64,000 bases of DNA, taken from NCBI GenBank assembly GCA_963840725.1, contig CAWIZY010000003.1, forward strand, positions 1-64,000, read 5' to 3'. This document shows positions 35,134 through 44,966 of the stretch, piece after piece. Below the pieces are notes generated by a model, which saw only the letters and a list, made by a program, of their open reading frames with translations, did not search any database and had not been told where the DNA came from. How positions within the stretch are numbered: the first letter of the stretch is position 1; each line of letters opens with the position of its first letter. The position numbers and the translations under genes were made by a program. This stretch comes from CAVWDU01 sp963840725 (GTDB taxonomy: Bacteria > Pseudomonadota > Gammaproteobacteria > Pseudomonadales > Halieaceae).

Positions 35134-37171
35134 CGACAAAGCACTCGACGAGGCAATCCGAGATGCGCTGGACGGGGATGTCTCGGCACCACGGCCCGCG
35201 GCGAAGCGCAGGGCCATTCTCGCCGCGAGGGAGGCGTTTGCTGCCGGGCATGGGCAGGCAACCAATGGGGCCAGTACAACAAGCCCACGGACAACGACCC
35301 AAGGATTCCTCGACAGCTTGCGTCTCATATTCGGAAACTTACCGAACCCGGAGCGCGAGACCATGCCCTCAACCCCGACCGCAATACCGCCGCCAACCCA
35401 GTCACCAGGCCTGTCATTCAACCGCAACGGGATTTACGGCTCCCTCGCGGCCCTCTGCATCGGCGCCGTGGTCGTCGGCATCGCCATTGATCGACCCTTC
35501 CAAACCGACAGTCCCCCCGCAGACGTCGCGAAGGAGCGTAGTCGTCCGCTGCCGGCCCCATCTGACCCCACTGGCGTGTCCGCCCTGAATGAGGTGGAGC
35601 GTGAGGCGGCAGAGGGGCAGGCGCAGGAGTTGGCGACAGGGTCGACTATGTCAATCTCTATGCATTCGATGTTGGGAGCGCTGGATGCGCAGCGATACCA
35701 CGACCGCACCCGGGTGATGCCGGACCCTGTGGCACCCATCCGCGAGGGTGTGGAGAGCGACCGCTTCGATGCGTTTGAACAGAGCTCCGTCAAGCGGGTG
35801 AGCGAGGAACCGCTGTCCACCTTCTCGGCCGACGTCGACACTGCCAGCTACAGTATTATGCGGCACGCGCTCAATGTGGGTGTGCTACCGCCATCTGGTT
35901 CGGTGCGGCCCGAGGAGTTTATCAACTACTTCGATTACGATTACCCGCTGCCCAAGTCCAGCTCACGGCCCTTCGAACCCACCGTGACAGTGGTGGATTC
36001 CCCGTGGGCGGACGGCCGCAAACTGATCCACATCGGCATCAAAGGCTACGATATCGAACCCGCGGAGAAGCCACGTTACAACCTCGTATTCCTGGTGGAT
36101 GTGTCGGGCTCGATGGGTCGTCCCGACAGGCTGCCACTGGTGAGGCAGTCGATGAAGTTGCTGCTCTCCACGCTGGCTCCGGAGGATACGGTTGCGATTG
36201 CTGTCTACGCCGGGGCCGCAGGTACGGTGCTGGAGCCGACCCCGGTCAAGGAGAAACAAAAGATTCTGACTGCCTTGCGTCAGCTGTATGCGGGGGGAGC
36301 GACTGCCGGCGCCCAGGGCATTAGCCTGGCGTATGAGCTGGCCGAGAACGGCTTTGACGAAAACGCGATCAATCGGGTGATACTTGCCACCGACGGTGAT
36401 TTCAATGTGGGAATGACCAACGATCGCGACTTGCAGTCGTTGATCGAGCGCAAGCGCGACACGGGCATCTACTTCTCGGTGCTGGGCTTTGGACGCGAGA
36501 ACTTTCGGGATGCACTGGTGCAGGCCCTGGCTCAGAAAGGCAATGGCGTCGCGGCCTATATAGATACCCTCGCAGAGGCACAGAAGGTGCTGGTCGATCA
36601 GGCCACCTCGATGATGTTCCCGATCGCCAATGACGTCAAGTTCCAGGTAGAGTTCAACCCGGACGCGGTGGCCGAGTACAGGCTGATTGGCTACGAGACC
36701 CGAGAGCTGGCCCGGGAAGATTTCAACAATGATACCGTTGATGCGGGCGACATCGGCGCCGGTCACACCGTTACCGCCATCTACGAGATCACGCCGACCA
36801 CCAGCAGCGCGAGGCAGATCGACGACAGTCGTTACACCCCCGCCCCAACAGGGGACCCGCAAACCGTTACCGCTGACACGGAGTACGCCTTTCTGAAGAT
36901 GCGTTACAAGTTGCCTGGCGAAGATAGGTCCCGGCTGATCACCCTCCCGATCCGGGTTAAAGACCAGCAGGAGCTGACGGGCGATACCGGTTTTGCTACT
37001 GCGGTGGCGGGCTTCGCCCAGATTCTGAAAGGCGGCAAGTATACCGGCCAGTGGGATTACAACGACGTGATTGAGCTGGCCCTGCGAACTCGGGGAGATG
37101 ACCCCTACGGATATCGCTCAGAATTCATCCAGCTCGTGCGCAGGGTCAAGACCATTTCAAAGCTACGCTAG
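35126..37171 (+). CDS. Membrane-anchored von Willebrand factor A protein (YfbK-like), putative anti-sigma
   Basis: 681 residues. Residues 1-100 are soluble and charged (MADDKALDEAIRDALDG at the start), then one transmembrane segment at about 105-121, then a large periplasmic part. This holds the YfbK-type N-terminal region (EEPLSTFSADVDTASYSIMR) and a vWA domain with an intact MIDAS motif, DVSGSMG, near residue 325, followed by TDGDFNVG. The C-terminal part matches the DUF3520-type region (YRSEFIQLVRR). It overlaps the sigma gene by 8 bp with a strong GGAGGAGG site inside that gene. A cytoplasmic anti-sigma head fused to a vWA sensor is inferred from topology and coupling, not from a recognised anti-sigma motif. 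Confidence 0.85.
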   Translation: MADDKALDEAIRDALDGDVSAPRPAAKRRAILAAREAFAAGHGQATNGASTTSPRTTTQGFLDSLRLIFGNLPNPERETMPSTPTAIPPPTQSPGLSFNRNGIYGSLAALCIGAVVVGIAIDRPFQTDSPPADVAKERSRPLPAPSDPTGVSALNEVEREAAEGQAQELATGSTMSISMHSMLGALDAQRYHDRTRVMPDPVAPIREGVESDRFDAFEQSSVKRVSEEPLSTFSADVDTASYSIMRHALNVGVLPPSGSVRPEEFINYFDYDYPLPKSSSRPFEPTVTVVDSPWADGRKLIHIGIKGYDIEPAEKPRYNLVFLVDVSGSMGRPDRLPLVRQSMKLLLSTLAPEDTVAIAVYAGAAGTVLEPTPVKEKQKILTALRQLYAGGATAGAQGISLAYELAENGFDENAINRVILATDGDFNVGMTNDRDLQSLIERKRDTGIYFSVLGFGRENFRDALVQALAQKGNGVAAYIDTLAEAQKVLVDQATSMMFPIANDVKFQVEFNPDAVAEYRLIGYETRELAREDFNNDTVDAGDIGAGHTVTAIYEITPTTSSARQIDDSRYTPAPTGDPQTVTADTEYAFLKMRYKLPGEDRSRLITLPIRVKDQQELTGDTGFATAVAGFAQILKGGKYTGQWDYNDVIELALRTRGDDPYGYRSEFIQLVRRVKTISKLR

Positions 37172-37442
37172 CCGCGCTTGCGGGCTGCAGGGCTTTGGGT
37201 GGCCCCTCTGGACCTGCGCGATCAGGTGCTATCCAGCAGCAGCGAGTGCGGGCTTCGACAGCGTCCGCTGGTCCACAGGCAAGGGGATAAATTCAGCGGT
37301 GCCGCGAAGGCTGGTTAGGGTTAGGGAGGGTTGGAGCATGTCTATTTTGGCGATTCGGGAGCGCACCTTTCCAGCTAATCTACAACTATACTGGCGTAAA
37401 CACGAGAGCAACCGCAAAAGATAAAATAGCAGGACTGTAATT

Positions 37443-38492
37443 ATGCGCGCAATGGTCATGACCAAACAGGGAGCAGCATTGGCGCTGCAGCATTTACCGG
37501 TTCCTGAACCGGGCCCGGGGCAGTTGCTGATTAAGGTTTCAGCCTGTGGTATCTGCCGAACCGACCTTCATGTAATGGATGGTGATTTAACAGAGCCGGC
37601 TCTGCCATTGATTCCCGGTCATCAGATAGTGGGTTACGTGGAGACCGTGGGCGAGGGTGTAAGAAAATTCCTGGCGGGGCAACGCGTTGGCGTGCCCTGG
37701 TTGGGTGGCAGTTGCGGTCATTGTGATTATTGCCTGGAGCACAAAGAGAACCTGTGCGATAACGCGGTCTATACCGGTTACCAGATAAACGGTGGATTTG
37801 CAGAGTACACGGTAGCCGACGCCAGCTATTGCTTTCCGGTACCCGACAATTTCAGCGACAGCCAGGCAGCACCGCTGCTGTGTGCCGGGCTGATTGGTTA
37901 CCGCGCCTATCGGCCAGCGATGGAGGCCCGCGTGCTGGGTCTGTATGGCTTTGGCGCTGCGGCTCATATTCTAATACAGGTGGCAAAATACAGGGGGCAA
38001 AAAGTGTTTGCCTTCACCCGGGAAGGCGACAGCGACGCCCGGGAGTTTGCACTGGAACTGGGTGCCGATTGGGCGGGTGATTCGGGGCAATCGCCACCCG
38101 AAAAAATGGATGCGGCGATTATATTTGCTCCTGCAGGAGAGCTGGTGCCCACCTCACTTAAAGCGGTGCGCAAAGGCGGGAAAGTAATCTGTGCTGGCAT
38201 TCATATGAGTGATATACCCTCTTTTCCCTACGCTGATCTCTGGCAGGAACGCAGTATTCAATCGATCGCAAACCTTACCCGGCACGACGGAGAAGAGTTT
38301 TTGCCGCTGGCGGCCGCTATTCCTGTTGCTACAGAGGTACATCACTACGAGCTGGAGCAAGCTAATGAAGCGCTGGATGACCTGCGTGAAGGACGATTTA
38401 CCGGCGCTGCCGTTTTAATCATCACGCCCGATGCGGACGGCCGCACCACTCTTCGATCTCCACCGCCGCCAGTGCGGTCAGGGACGCACTAA
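37443..38492 (+). CDS. Zinc-dependent alcohol dehydrogenase family protein
   Basis: A 349-residue medium-chain dehydrogenase. It has the catalytic zinc region ACGICRTDLHVMDG with GHQIVGYVE (usual GHE, here GHQ), the structural zinc cysteines GHCDYCLEHKENLC, and a nucleotide-binding GLYGFGAAAH. It likely oxidises an alcohol or reduces an aldehyde with NAD(P). The tail of about 20 residues (TTLRSPPPPVRSGTH) extends past the fold and overlaps the end of the broken quinoprotein gene on the other strand. The 270 bp upstream hold no gene that can be supported. Confidence 0.9.
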   Translation: MRAMVMTKQGAALALQHLPVPEPGPGQLLIKVSACGICRTDLHVMDGDLTEPALPLIPGHQIVGYVETVGEGVRKFLAGQRVGVPWLGGSCGHCDYCLEHKENLCDNAVYTGYQINGGFAEYTVADASYCFPVPDNFSDSQAAPLLCAGLIGYRAYRPAMEARVLGLYGFGAAAHILIQVAKYRGQKVFAFTREGDSDAREFALELGADWAGDSGQSPPEKMDAAIIFAPAGELVPTSLKAVRKGGKVICAGIHMSDIPSFPYADLWQERSIQSIANLTRHDGEEFLPLAAAIPVATEVHHYELEQANEALDDLREGRFTGAAVLIITPDADGRTTLRSPPPPVRSGTH

Positions 38493-39495
38493 ATTCTGTA
38501 TCTGGTCTCGCCACAGCGCGTAACCTGCGCCCAGCAGATGAATCCCATCATTGCTCAACTCGGCGCGCAACTGGCCATCGCTGGCACTTCCGCCACCGAA
38601 GCCCACGGCAACTGCAAGGTACTGCTCTCCATCCAGCACATAGAAGAAGCCATTCTTGGGGGCCTGCATCGGCACTTTGCGAACTTCCCCGTCGATTTCC
38701 AGCTCGCTCAACATAATATGCTGGGTCGCGGTATGGTCCCAGGTCTCGCCCGGACCGGTCTGATAGTGCCAGACGTATTCACCGGTATCAGGGCGCAATG
38801 CAACGATGGAGGCCAGGAACAGGTTATCGCCTCCCCCCGGGCTGCGCAGGGCCTGGTTCCATGGAGAACCATTGCCAACGCCGATGCAGAGCAGGTCCAG
38901 TTCCGGATCGTACACGATGAAATCCCATACGGTGCCCCCGCCTCCCCATTTCCACCATTCGCCGTTCCAGGTTTTGGCGATTTTTTCCGTCAGTGGACTT
39001 TCGAAACCATCGGCCGGGTTGCCCGGCACCGTGTAAAAGCGCCAGGCCATCTCACCACTGCTTGCGTCGTAGGCAGATACGTAGCCCCGCACACCGAGCT
39101 CCGCACCGCCGTTGCCGACAATCATTTTGTCTTTGGCGATGCGCGGTGCACCCGTGATGGAATAGACTTGTCACGATCGGTGGTCTGGACGTCCCAAATC
39201 ACTTCACCGCTCTCAGCCGCAAGAGCCACCAACGGTGTCGCCTCGACACCACGTTGCGTATACATATCGAAATACCAGGCCAGACCCAGTTTGTCGACGT
39301 TGTCCCGATCGACCTGATCCAGTGTAGAGTGGCGCTGCTCGCCCCAATCGTTGCCGTGCAACGCCCAGCCTTGATCTATCAACTCGGCATCGTCGCTTGC
39401 TGTTGACGGCGCCACCACCGATCGCTCGCTGCAGGCGGCACCAAAGGTGATAAGCAGCAGAATTGTTAGTATTTTCGTCGCAGCACCAGCTTCAT
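38478..39495 (-). pseudogene. PQQ-dependent alcohol dehydrogenase, decayed
   Basis: Fragments of a quinoprotein beta-propeller dehydrogenase in two frames. The 5' part (to 39122) has a lipoprotein-like LLITFGAACS followed by ALHGNDWGEQRHSTL and RGVEATPLV, then jumps directly to SGEVIWDVQTTDRDK, skipping about 70 usual residues. A one-base shift near 39160 moves the frame, and the second part (38478-39125) continues MIVGNGGAELGVRGYVSAYD and WWKWGGGGTVWDF, TWDHTATQ. The C-terminal third is missing. An ATG at 39495 (MKLVLRRK) is separated from the body by another one-base slip in an A-run near 39473. It is clearly non-functional. Confidence 0.8.
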
Positions 39496-39715
39496 CTAAT
39501 TAGGGTGAAAGTGCACCTGTTCTAGCCAAACTTTATCGCGGCCGCAGGGTAATTGTTCAATGCCAGGGGATAACCGGCTAAACTCGTGCGTCACGGGAAT
39601 CGACACTTGGCGCTAACGAAGCTATCGAAACCACGGCAACTGCGGCGGCCGCTAAAGCTTGGGGCCACGTGCGTAAACACTAACTTTGTTGAGTGAACAG
39701 GGGAGCATTAACTGT

Positions 39716-40126
39716 ATGAAAAACGTACTGCAACCAACCGGTGATCAGGTCAGGGCATTTCGGGACCGCCAGAGCGGGGAGCCCATCGCGATGTTGAATC
39801 TGCTTAAGTTCAAACAGTCTGCAGCCTACGAAGACGGACGCTCTACAGATTTGACCGGCCATGAGGCCTACAAACTCTACGCCCAAGCCTTCGAGGAGAT
39901 TATGGGGCCAAGAGGAGTTCGGGTTCTCTACTCCGGCGAGGTGAAGGGGCTCTTGATCGGAGCGGGTGATGATCTGTGGGACGCCGTCGCGATAATTCAG
40001 TACCCCTCCGCCGCTGTAATGCTGGAGATGCTGCGGGACGAGGACTACCAGCGTGCCCAATCACACCGGGCAGCGGGGCTGGAAGGGCAGCTTTTGATTG
40101 AATGTGGCGCGGGCTTCAGTTTCTGA
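39716..40126 (+). CDS. DUF1330-like protein
   Basis: A 136-residue cytoplasmic protein resembling the DUF1330 dimeric alpha-beta barrel family: GEPIAMLNLLKFKQSAAYED, GHEAYKLYAQAF, and IIQYPSAAVMLEML-DEDYQRA near the C-terminus. The biochemical role is unknown. The ATG at 39716 is chosen for its GGGGAG site; a TTG 30 bases upstream is possible. Confidence 0.75.
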   Translation: MKNVLQPTGDQVRAFRDRQSGEPIAMLNLLKFKQSAAYEDGRSTDLTGHEAYKLYAQAFEEIMGPRGVRVLYSGEVKGLLIGAGDDLWDAVAIIQYPSAAVMLEMLRDEDYQRAQSHRAAGLEGQLLIECGAGFSF

Positions 40127-40163
40127 ACAGGTTCGACCGCTGGCATCGTTTGCAGATGTTTTT

Positions 40164-40340
40164 ATGACAGGCTGCAAGAACTGCGACAAACCGCTGCACG
40201 GGCCATACTGCTTTGCTTGTGGACAGAAGTACACGCCACCGGTGAGACTCTACCTGATTGTCAGCCTGCTGTTTTTTCTGCTCATCCTCTCCTATGCGTC
40301 GCTGCTCGCATTTTCACTCGAATTTGTCAGCCGCTGGTGA
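40164..40340 (+). CDS. Short zinc-ribbon membrane protein (DUF3667-like remnant?)
   Basis: 58 residues: an N-terminal zinc ribbon (CKNCDKPLHGPYCFACGQKY, two CxxC pairs) followed by one hydrophobic helix (LYLIVSLLFFLLILSYASLL). DUF3667 proteins begin with the same ribbon but are several times longer and contain more helices, so this looks like a family member with most of its middle deleted. It may still be expressed. It lies 37 bp after the DUF1330-like gene and before a YjiH-like gene. Confidence 0.45.
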   Translation: MTGCKNCDKPLHGPYCFACGQKYTPPVRLYLIVSLLFFLLILSYASLLAFSLEFVSRW

Positions 40341-40404
40341 GTCTGATGCGCCCCGCCTGCTCACTTTTCCCCTTATACCGCGTAGCTTGCATTGCAAGGT
40401 GGCT

Positions 40405-41766
40405 ATGACTGCGCTGCGCTTTTTAATCCCCTCGGCACTCGGTGTGTTGATCTTCCTGACCCCGGTGCGCTGGGAGGGGCAGTTGACGATTGTCATCAAT
40501 ATCTTGTCCGGCGCAATCAAGTCACTGTTGGGCGATTCTGCGCTGGCTGTGCTCTTGATCATTCTCCTTGCCACCAGCGCTCTCACGCTCCTCGGCACGC
40601 TGCTTCATCCGGGCTGGTTTGCGCGACCTGTGCTAATGCGCGAGCTCTTTGTTGTCTCGCCAGGGTGGCTTGTGTTGCGGATATTGGGCACGATCTTTGG
40701 TCTGATGTATTACTTTCAGCTTGGGCCCTCGGTCTTATTGTCTGAGGAGCTGGGTGGCGCGGTATTCATTGGTATCGGTATCAACGTGCTGTGCGTGTAT
40801 ATCGTCGCCTGCTGCCTGCTGCCCCTACTGACAGACTTCGGGTTTATGGAATTTGTCGGGACCCTGGTGAGGTCCGTGTTTCGGCGGCTTTTTAGACTGC
40901 CGGGTTCATCCGCCGTCGATGCGCTCACCTCCTTTGTGGGTGCTTCAGCGATCGGACTCCTCATTACCATCAAACAATATGAGGCCGGGCATTACAGTGC
41001 TCGTGAGGCAACGGTGATTGCCACCAACTTTTCGGTGGTGTCATTGCCATTTAGTCTGGTCATCGCGCAGGTTGCGGGCATCGAGTCACTTTTCGTCAGC
41101 TGGTATGGCGTAGTCATTATTGCCTGCCTGCTGGCAGCCTTCGTGACCCCCAGGCTGCCGCCGTTGTCACGCAAGAAAGACCTTTACTTCTCTGCGGCAG
41201 TTGTGTCCGCTGATGACACAGCCGCTACCATGGCAAACCTTGAAACAGGTGAAACGCCCGGTTCAGCAAAAAATCTCTGGGAAGAAGCCTGGAATTCCGC
41301 CTTGCTGCGCGCTGAAAAAGCGCCAGATCTTCAACGCTACTTGCGCAATGCGATGGCTAACCTGCTGTTTTTTCTGGTCTCAGTGATGGCTGCTGCCATG
41401 GCACTGGCCACCCTGGCAGCCCTTGTGGCATTCCATACGCCACTGCTGACCTGGCTCACCTATCCGTTTATCGGCCTGCTTGAGCTGGCGCAGCTGCCCG
41501 AGGCAACCGCGGCGGCGCCAGCCGTGCTGGCCGGGTATATGGACCAATATATGCCCGCGCTGGTGGCCGGGTCGATCGAGAGCCCGGTCACCAGCTTTGT
41601 GCTGGCGGGCCTGGCGGTCTGTCAGCTGATTTTCATGTCGGAGTCAGGTGTGATTATGTTGCGCTCCAGCCTGCCGCTCAGTCTGCTGGACCTGACCGTT
41701 ATTTTTTTACTGCGAACGCTGATCGTCCTGCCTGTATTGATTGGCGGAGCACAGCTATTGGCTTGA
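40405..41766 (+). CDS. YjiH-like nucleoside-recognition (Gate) membrane protein
   Basis: A 453-residue inner-membrane protein with about ten hydrophobic segments. Family features include FVGASAIGLLITIKQYEAGH and SAREATVIATNFSVVSLPFS in the first Gate region, and IESPVTSFVLAGLAVCQLIF near the end. It belongs with YjiH-type proteins, whose transport role is uncertain. The ATG at 40405 (MTALRFLIPSALG) follows AAGGTGG and is preferred over an upstream reading that lacks hydrophobic character. Confidence 0.8.
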   Translation: MTALRFLIPSALGVLIFLTPVRWEGQLTIVINILSGAIKSLLGDSALAVLLIILLATSALTLLGTLLHPGWFARPVLMRELFVVSPGWLVLRILGTIFGLMYYFQLGPSVLLSEELGGAVFIGIGINVLCVYIVACCLLPLLTDFGFMEFVGTLVRSVFRRLFRLPGSSAVDALTSFVGASAIGLLITIKQYEAGHYSAREATVIATNFSVVSLPFSLVIAQVAGIESLFVSWYGVVIIACLLAAFVTPRLPPLSRKKDLYFSAAVVSADDTAATMANLETGETPGSAKNLWEEAWNSALLRAEKAPDLQRYLRNAMANLLFFLVSVMAAAMALATLAALVAFHTPLLTWLTYPFIGLLELAQLPEATAAAPAVLAGYMDQYMPALVAGSIESPVTSFVLAGLAVCQLIFMSESGVIMLRSSLPLSLLDLTVIFLLRTLIVLPVLIGGAQLLA

Positions 41767-41892
41767 ATATCTGTAGCGAGCGCGGAGCCGAGTTATCGCT
41801 GCACTACGGCTGCAAGGCCAGGCAGCTTATCGGTCAGGCGGGCTCTTTCGCCCCTCGGGTTACCGGCCGTCTTTCGCTGTAAATGACGTACC

Positions 41893-42777
41893 TCAATCCG
41901 CTGCTTCTATCGCATCACTGATAACCAGAAGCCGTTGCGCCTGCTGCAGATGCAGCAACTCCGTCATACGACCATCGACCTTGATGACACCCCTGCCCTG
42001 GTTCTCAGGCAGGGCAAATGCTTCAACGATGGCTCTGGCATGGGCTATCTCTTCCGGGTTCGGTGAGAAGACCCGGTTAGCCGTATCCAGCTGAGCGGGG
42101 TGAATCAGGGTTTTTCCATCGAAGCCCATCACTCGACCCTGTTCACACTCGGCCACCAGGCCAGGCTCGTTGCCGATATCGTTATAGACGCCGTCAATCG
42201 CGATCAAACCATGAGCGCGGGCGGCAGCCAGTGTGAGCGCCATGGCGACCTGATAAGCGGCGCGATCCGGTGTGGAGATCGCGTTGAGTTCCTTGGCGAG
42301 ATCATTGAGGCCCAGCACCAGGCCAGTCAGGCGGGTGCTCTGGCAAGCCGCGGCAATCGCCCCGATATTGAGAATCGCCAGCGGCATTTCTATCATCACC
42401 CACAAACCCAGCTCTGCCGATGCTCCTGAGCGGTCGAGAATCTGATCCAGTTCCAACACATGCTCAGCGCTGGTCACCTTGGGTACCAGCACCCCTTCCG
42501 GGCCCGCCTTCACCGCTGCGGCAAGGTCGTCCACGCCCCAGGCCGTATCGAGCCCATTGGTTCGGATCAAAATCTCGCGCTTGCCATAACCCCGAGCTGC
42601 GACCAGGCTGCAGACGGTGTCCCGAGCACCGGCCTTCTGCTCCGGCGCTACCGAGTCCTCAAGATCGAGAATCAGTGTATCTGCGGGCAGCGTTTTGGCC
42701 TTTTCCAGGGCGCGTGAATTGGCGCCGGGCAAATAAAGACAGGACCGGCGGGGCCGGAAATTAGCGGCGGGGCTCAT
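41893..42777 (-). CDS. HpcH/HpaI aldolase/citrate lyase family (CitE-like) protein
   Basis: A 294-residue TIM-barrel lyase. The CitE-like core is RRSCLYLPGANSRALEKAKT, LILDLEDSVAPEQKAGAR, the Arg in EILIRTNGLDT, and a Glu in WVMIEMPLAILN, with GFDGKTLIHPAQ near the C-terminus. It may cleave a citramalyl/malyl-CoA-type thioester. The start at 42777 (MSPAANFRPRR) is best spaced from AGGA; ATGs at 42786 and 42789 are alternatives. It is divergent from the DUF885 gene. Confidence 0.85.
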   Translation of the reverse strand: MSPAANFRPRRSCLYLPGANSRALEKAKTLPADTLILDLEDSVAPEQKAGARDTVCSLVAARGYGKREILIRTNGLDTAWGVDDLAAAVKAGPEGVLVPKVTSAEHVLELDQILDRSGASAELGLWVMIEMPLAILNIGAIAAACQSTRLTGLVLGLNDLAKELNAISTPDRAAYQVAMALTLAAARAHGLIAIDGVYNDIGNEPGLVAECEQGRVMGFDGKTLIHPAQLDTANRVFSPNPEEIAHARAIVEAFALPENQGRGVIKVDGRMTELLHLQQAQRLLVISDAIEAAD

Positions 42778-42965
42778 CGTATCCATCATCCTGTTGAGAT
42801 CAACGCGGACCACCATGCGTTGAAAAAAGCGTCTCGTGTGAACCTGTATTTTACCCCGACCAAGCATAGGGCCGATATACCCGGGCGCAGAGACAAGAGA
42901 CTATTGCACCAGTTGCTTACGGCCTATACTGGCGGTTTGCCGACTTTTCCGGACGAGACCGACTG

Positions 42966-44813
42966 ATGATGAACCGCACAACGCCTCGAACTGTGTTGCT
43001 CGTGACTGTTCTATGGACGATAGCAGTGTGCAGTTGGTCCGCAGAGACAAAATACCTCTCCGTGGATGAACTGTTCGATCAGTACTACCAGTTTCGTTTA
43101 GGTATCAATCCCACGGAGGCCACCAAACTCGGTGAGACCACCTATAACGATAAAGTCGCTAACTACATCTCTAACGGCTATCGCGACTACCTGATCGAGC
43201 GCTATGGCGAATTCCTGCAAGCGGCGCAAAGCCTGGATACAAGGGAACTTTCCGAAACAGACCGGAGCAGCCTGCGGGTGATGCGCTGGGATAGCGAGAT
43301 CAAACGCGAGGGTTTGACCAACCCACTGGTAACCGTGGCATCGCCGATCTACGATCTACCCAATTTCCAGCTCATGCCCATCGCACAAGTCTCTTCTTTT
43401 AACCTGTTCATCACTCAGTTGGCCAGCGGCGCCAGCCTACAGCCCTTTGCAACAGTTGCTGACTACGACAACTGGCTGAAGCGGGTAGACGGCTACCTGA
43501 AATGGCTGGCTACCGCCCAGGCTAACATGAAGTTGGGGATTGCCCAGGGCGTAGTCTGGCCGCGCGTCATCGTCCAACGGACACTACCCCAATTTGACAG
43601 CCTGCTCACAGACAATCTCGAGGTTCACCCGTTCTATGGGCCAATCCGGCAGCTGCCCGTTGACTTTGCACGGGAGGACCGGGAGCGCCTTACTAAAGCC
43701 TACCGGCAAATGATTGTCGATAAGCTCAATCCGGCGCACCGCGCCATACGTGACTTTCTGAGCGGGCCCTACCTGTCTGCAGCCGGCGATCATACCGGCA
43801 TTGGTGCACTCCCCGGCGGCCCTGCAAGCTATCAGTATCTCGTGCGCTACCACACTACGACCACTATAACGCCGGACGAAATACATGCGCTGGGCATACG
43901 GGAAGTCGAGCGCATTGCAGGCGAGATGAAAGCGATTATGCAGCAGGTCGGGTTTAAGGGTGATCTCCGGACCTTCTTTGACAGCGTGCGCAATGGCGAA
44001 GGGCAAACGCCCTACGAGTCACCCGCGCAGGTTATCGCCGGCTTTGAGGCCATCCGAGCGCGCGTCGAGCCGAATATGGGCAGGCTGTTCGACCTGCAGC
44101 CCAAAGCCGATTATGTCATTCGCCGCACCGAAGCCTTTCGGGAGGCATCGGCGTCAGCCGAATACGTGCCGGGCTCCAAAGACGGCAAACGACCGGGTAC
44201 GTTCTACGTCCCCGTACCCGATGCGACCCAATACACCAGCTTTGCCGATGAGTCGCTGTTTCTTCACGAAGCGATACCGGGACATCATTATCAATTGTCG
44301 CTGCAGCAGGAAAACCAGCAACTACCCGAGTTTCTGCACCCTGAGGGTATGGGCGTATTTGTAGAGGGCTGGGCACTGTACAGCGAGTCTCTGGGCACAG
44401 AGCTGGGCCTCTATGAGGATGCCTACCAGTACTTCGGGATGCTCAGCATGGAAATGCATAGGGCTATCCGTTTAGTCGTCGACACCGGCATCCACGCCAA
44501 GGGCTGGAGCCGGGAGCGGGCAATCCAGTATTCTCTGGACAACGAAGCTGAGAGCGAGGCCTCGATTACCGCTGAGATCGAGCGCTATATGGTCATGCCG
44601 GGCCAGGCACTGTCATACAAACTGGGCCAGTTAAAGATTCAGGCGTTGCGTGATCGCGCCGCACTGGCGCTGGGGAACACGTTCGATATACGGGAATTTC
44701 ACACCCAGATCCTGAGCTCGGGCAGCCTGCCGCTGGTAATGCTGGAGGAGAAAATAGATCAATGGATTGCAAAAACCCGGACTGTGCTCGACCCGAAGCG
44801 GCCGGAGCGATGA
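42966..44813 (+). CDS. Exported DUF885 metallopeptidase-like protein
   Basis: 615 residues with a signal peptide (MMNRTTPRTVLLVTVLWTIA, ending WSAE). The DUF885 signature HEAIPGHHYQLSLQQE near residue 434 resembles a HExxH zinc-peptidase site, and GMGVFVEGWALYSESLGTEL near 460 supplies a likely third ligand Glu. It ends without a membrane anchor. It probably hydrolyses peptides in the periplasm; substrates are unknown. An ATG three bases downstream (42969) is equally possible. Confidence 0.85.
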   Translation: MMNRTTPRTVLLVTVLWTIAVCSWSAETKYLSVDELFDQYYQFRLGINPTEATKLGETTYNDKVANYISNGYRDYLIERYGEFLQAAQSLDTRELSETDRSSLRVMRWDSEIKREGLTNPLVTVASPIYDLPNFQLMPIAQVSSFNLFITQLASGASLQPFATVADYDNWLKRVDGYLKWLATAQANMKLGIAQGVVWPRVIVQRTLPQFDSLLTDNLEVHPFYGPIRQLPVDFAREDRERLTKAYRQMIVDKLNPAHRAIRDFLSGPYLSAAGDHTGIGALPGGPASYQYLVRYHTTTTITPDEIHALGIREVERIAGEMKAIMQQVGFKGDLRTFFDSVRNGEGQTPYESPAQVIAGFEAIRARVEPNMGRLFDLQPKADYVIRRTEAFREASASAEYVPGSKDGKRPGTFYVPVPDATQYTSFADESLFLHEAIPGHHYQLSLQQENQQLPEFLHPEGMGVFVEGWALYSESLGTELGLYEDAYQYFGMLSMEMHRAIRLVVDTGIHAKGWSRERAIQYSLDNEAESEASITAEIERYMVMPGQALSYKLGQLKIQALRDRAALALGNTFDIREFHTQILSSGSLPLVMLEEKIDQWIAKTRTVLDPKRPER

Positions 44814-44966
44814 TGTGATCGGCCTCATAGCAATACAGTATAACCAGGCCTCAATCTCAAACCGCTTCGAACTGAGCCTGTATCTGCGTCCGCGTCTTGC
44901 AGACCAGCGCTCCGGCAATTCGCTACTGCAGTAGACGCATGACGGCTGTCAGACCGAGGTGACATC

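Noticed and set aside
37310..37330. TTAGGG-like telomeric repeat
   Set aside because: Only two adjacent units (GGTTAGGGTTAGGG) in a bacterial intergenic region; expected by chance.
38538..39317. 259-codon plus-strand frame opposite the broken quinoprotein gene
   Set aside because: The minus strand gives PQQ-dehydrogenase motifs in two frames; the plus frame has no recognisable feature.
42800..42835. Further TetR operator (ATGCGTTGAA) near the CitE-like gene
   Set aside because: Only one half-site is present; the left arm TTCAAC is missing at the required distance.
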